64,000 nt of DNA from CALBZH01 sp964538515 (GTDB lineage: Bacteria; Desulfobacterota; Syntrophobacteria; Syntrophobacterales; Syntrophobacteraceae), in the NCBI GenBank assembly GCA_964538515.1, contig CAZIEW010000011.1:1-64000 (forward strand), in the 5' to 3' direction. Below, one piece after another: positions 62,991 through 64,000 of the stretch (position 1 is its first letter; every line of letters begins with the position of its first letter). Position numbers and translations under genes: made by a program. Below the pieces are notes generated by a model that was given only the letters and a program-made list of their open reading frames with translations, ran no database searches and was not told where the DNA came from.

Positions 62991-63554
62991 ATGTCGGAGC
63001 CGGCAAGAAGTAGAGCGACCTATGAGGATCTTTACCGTGTTCCTGAAAACATGGTCGGGGAGATCATCAACGGTGAGTTGATCGTCACGCCCAGGCCGTC
63101 CCCGAAGCACGTCCTCTCGACGTCCGTTCTGGGAGGGAAGATACTGCCTCCGTACCAATTTGGCCAAGGTGGGCCGGGTGGCTGGATTATCCTCGATGAG
63201 GTTGAAGTCAGGCTTGGAGAGCAGTTGGTTGTCCCCGACCTTTCCGGATGGCGCAAAGAGCGGTTTCCGCAGAAGTTCGAGGCCAATTGGATTGAGGTCG
63301 CACCCGATTGGGTCTGCGAGATTCTCTCCCCCGGTACGGCTCTGCGAGATCGCACGGCAAAGAAGGCCATTTATGGCGAGAACGGTGTGGGACATCTGTG
63401 GCTGGTCGACCCCCTCCACATGACGGTTGAAGTCTTCCGACTCGAATCCGGCCTCTGGGTCCCGGCCGGCGTCTTCGGTGGTGAAGAGAAGGCGCGGATT
63501 GAGCCGTTTCAGGAAATCGAAATCGCACTTGGTGAGTTGTGGCTGAAGGATTGA
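62991..63554 (+). CDS. Uma2 family (DUF820) putative endonuclease
   Basis: A complete 187-residue Uma2 protein: ATYEDLYRVPENMVGEIINGEL at the start, then VVPDLSGWRKERFP, WVCEILSPGTALRDRTAKKAIYGENGVGHLWLVDP. The PD, E.LSP and later Lys positions match the PD-(D/E)XK core. Ribosome site AAGGAG. It differs strongly from the copy at the left edge, so the two are not a recent duplication. Confidence 0.9.
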   Translation: MSEPARSRATYEDLYRVPENMVGEIINGELIVTPRPSPKHVLSTSVLGGKILPPYQFGQGGPGGWIILDEVEVRLGEQLVVPDLSGWRKERFPQKFEANWIEVAPDWVCEILSPGTALRDRTAKKAIYGENGVGHLWLVDPLHMTVEVFRLESGLWVPAGVFGGEEKARIEPFQEIEIALGELWLKD

Positions 63555-63568
63555 TCGCATCACCTTTG

Positions 63569-63595
63569 TTGACGCTCAGGTCACGGCAATAGAAT
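63569..63595 (+). promoter_or_regulatory. Possible promoter downstream of the Uma2 gene
   Basis: TTGACG (63569-63574) and TAGAAT (63590-63595), five of six matches each, but with a short 15-base spacer. It points towards the gene at 63783, about 180 bases away beyond an inverted repeat. Confidence 0.3.
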
Positions 63596-63614
63596 AACAT
63601 TCCCCAATTCACGG

Positions 63615-63699
63615 ACGTCATCCCGGCAGTCTATTAGCCGGGATCCAATCATTTCCAAGTTTGGAGTGGATTCCGGCTTGAAAATCGCCGGCATGACGT
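63615..63699. repeat. MITE-like inverted repeat element
   Basis: An 85-base palindromic element with ends ACGTCATCCCGGC and GCCGGCATGACGT and inner GGATCCA/TGGATTCC arms. It has the look of the dispersed GTCATTCCCG...CGGGAATGAC intergenic repeats. It lies between the Uma2 gene and the gene at the window edge. Confidence 0.7.
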
Positions 63700-63782
63700 T
63701 CCTTGGTGTTTGGCTTGTCAAGGGTCACGCCTTTGTGTAGCCGTACCCTTAGCCGCTATTCGAAGGGAGAGGAATAAGCATC

Positions 63783-64000
63783 ATGACGACCCTGAAAGAC
63801 GTGCTGTCCCATCTCAAGTATCGTGCCGCCGTGAAGCTGCTCGGCCCCGACGGAGTCGCGCTCCTGCGAAAGGGCGGGAAGATGCATGTCGATCTCGAGG
63901 AGCAGGTGATCTTGACCGACGACCTTTTTACGCTCTTCATTGAGGGGGCGGTCGTCACGATCGCGCAGGCGGGTCCGGACGGCCAGTCGCTCGCCGTGCG
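63783..64000 (+). CDS. Unrecognised gene, N-terminal part only (cut by window edge)
   Basis: An open frame from ATG 63783 behind GAGAGGAATAAG to the window end, 72 complete codons. It starts MTTLKDVLSHLKYRAAVKLLG, then GVALLRKGGKMHVDLEEQVILTDDLFTLFIEGAVVTIAQ, with alternating hydrophobic strands suggesting a beta-rich fold. I do not recognise a family. Confidence 0.55.
   Translation, partial: MTTLKDVLSHLKYRAAVKLLGPDGVALLRKGGKMHVDLEEQVILTDDLFTLFIEGAVVTIAQAGPDGQSLAV

Noticed and set aside
1..64000. tRNA, rRNA, CRISPR, insertion sequence or prophage
   Set aside because: No cloverleaf with GGTTCGAATCC-type arms, no regular direct repeats, no transposase and no phage structural genes were recognised; XerC is the usual chromosomal recombinase.

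Overview
The window is a GC-rich, gene-dense bacterial scaffold carrying one 100-base run of N, so it comes from a draft assembly, possibly metagenome-derived. Kdo genes (kdsB, kdsD) and lipoproteins mark a Gram-negative cell. A split methylmalonyl-CoA mutase with MeaB and epimerase sits close to a biotin carboxyltransferase of the pyruvate carboxylase B/transcarboxylase 5S type. Diaminopimelate is made by the LL-DAP aminotransferase (DapL) route. Together these fit an anaerobic Desulfobacterota, most like the Syntrophobacter group, in which the methylmalonyl-CoA route serves propionate metabolism. The lineage is inferred from gene content; no phylogeny was possible.

Layout. 1-3.3 kb: the cut end of a Uma2-type gene, then a cNMP/CBS/DUF294 regulator with a DnaQ-like exonuclease. 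3.4-10.4 kb: the propionate module on the minus strand (mce, meaB, both mutase chains, and a carboxyltransferase with a small partner protein), interrupted by a plus-strand MoaE-like gene and a 60-residue Cys4 protein. 10.6-16.9 kb: minus-strand housekeeping genes (Rho_N-like protein, stomatin/SPFH, NfeD protease, family 4 uracil-DNA glycosylase, coaBC, lipoprotein, MBL hydrolase, nitroreductase). 17.2-21.2 kb: a plus-strand accessory cassette with a Wzm/Wzt-type ABC exporter, a radical SAM/SPASM enzyme and a 46-residue peptide with a CxCxxC core, closed by a terminator; this looks like an unusual RiPP locus. 21.2-39.3 kb: an 18-kb minus-strand block (xerC, hslVU, argBDFGH, lipoprotein, lysA, dapFABL, folK, TRASH-like protein, transaldolase, lytic transglycosylase, pgsA).

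39.6-48.9 kb (plus strand): queD, a DUF2333 protein, and two tandem giant membrane STAND-type NTPases of about 1,270-1,290 residues with C-terminal helical repeats. The first is broken by the assembly gap exactly over its P-loop. 49-59.4 kb (minus strand): an M48 peptidase with TPRs, kdsD, purF, carB (with an in-frame amber codon), carA, kdsB and a FitAB-type toxin-antitoxin pair with a palindromic operator. 59.5-64 kb (plus strand): glnE, a PNPOx-family protein, a second Uma2 gene, a MITE-like inverted repeat and the start of an unrecognised gene.

The two most novel-looking parts are the radical SAM/peptide/polysaccharide-type exporter cassette and the tandem transmembrane STAND-solenoid pair. 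No tRNA, rRNA, CRISPR array, insertion sequence or prophage was recognised.
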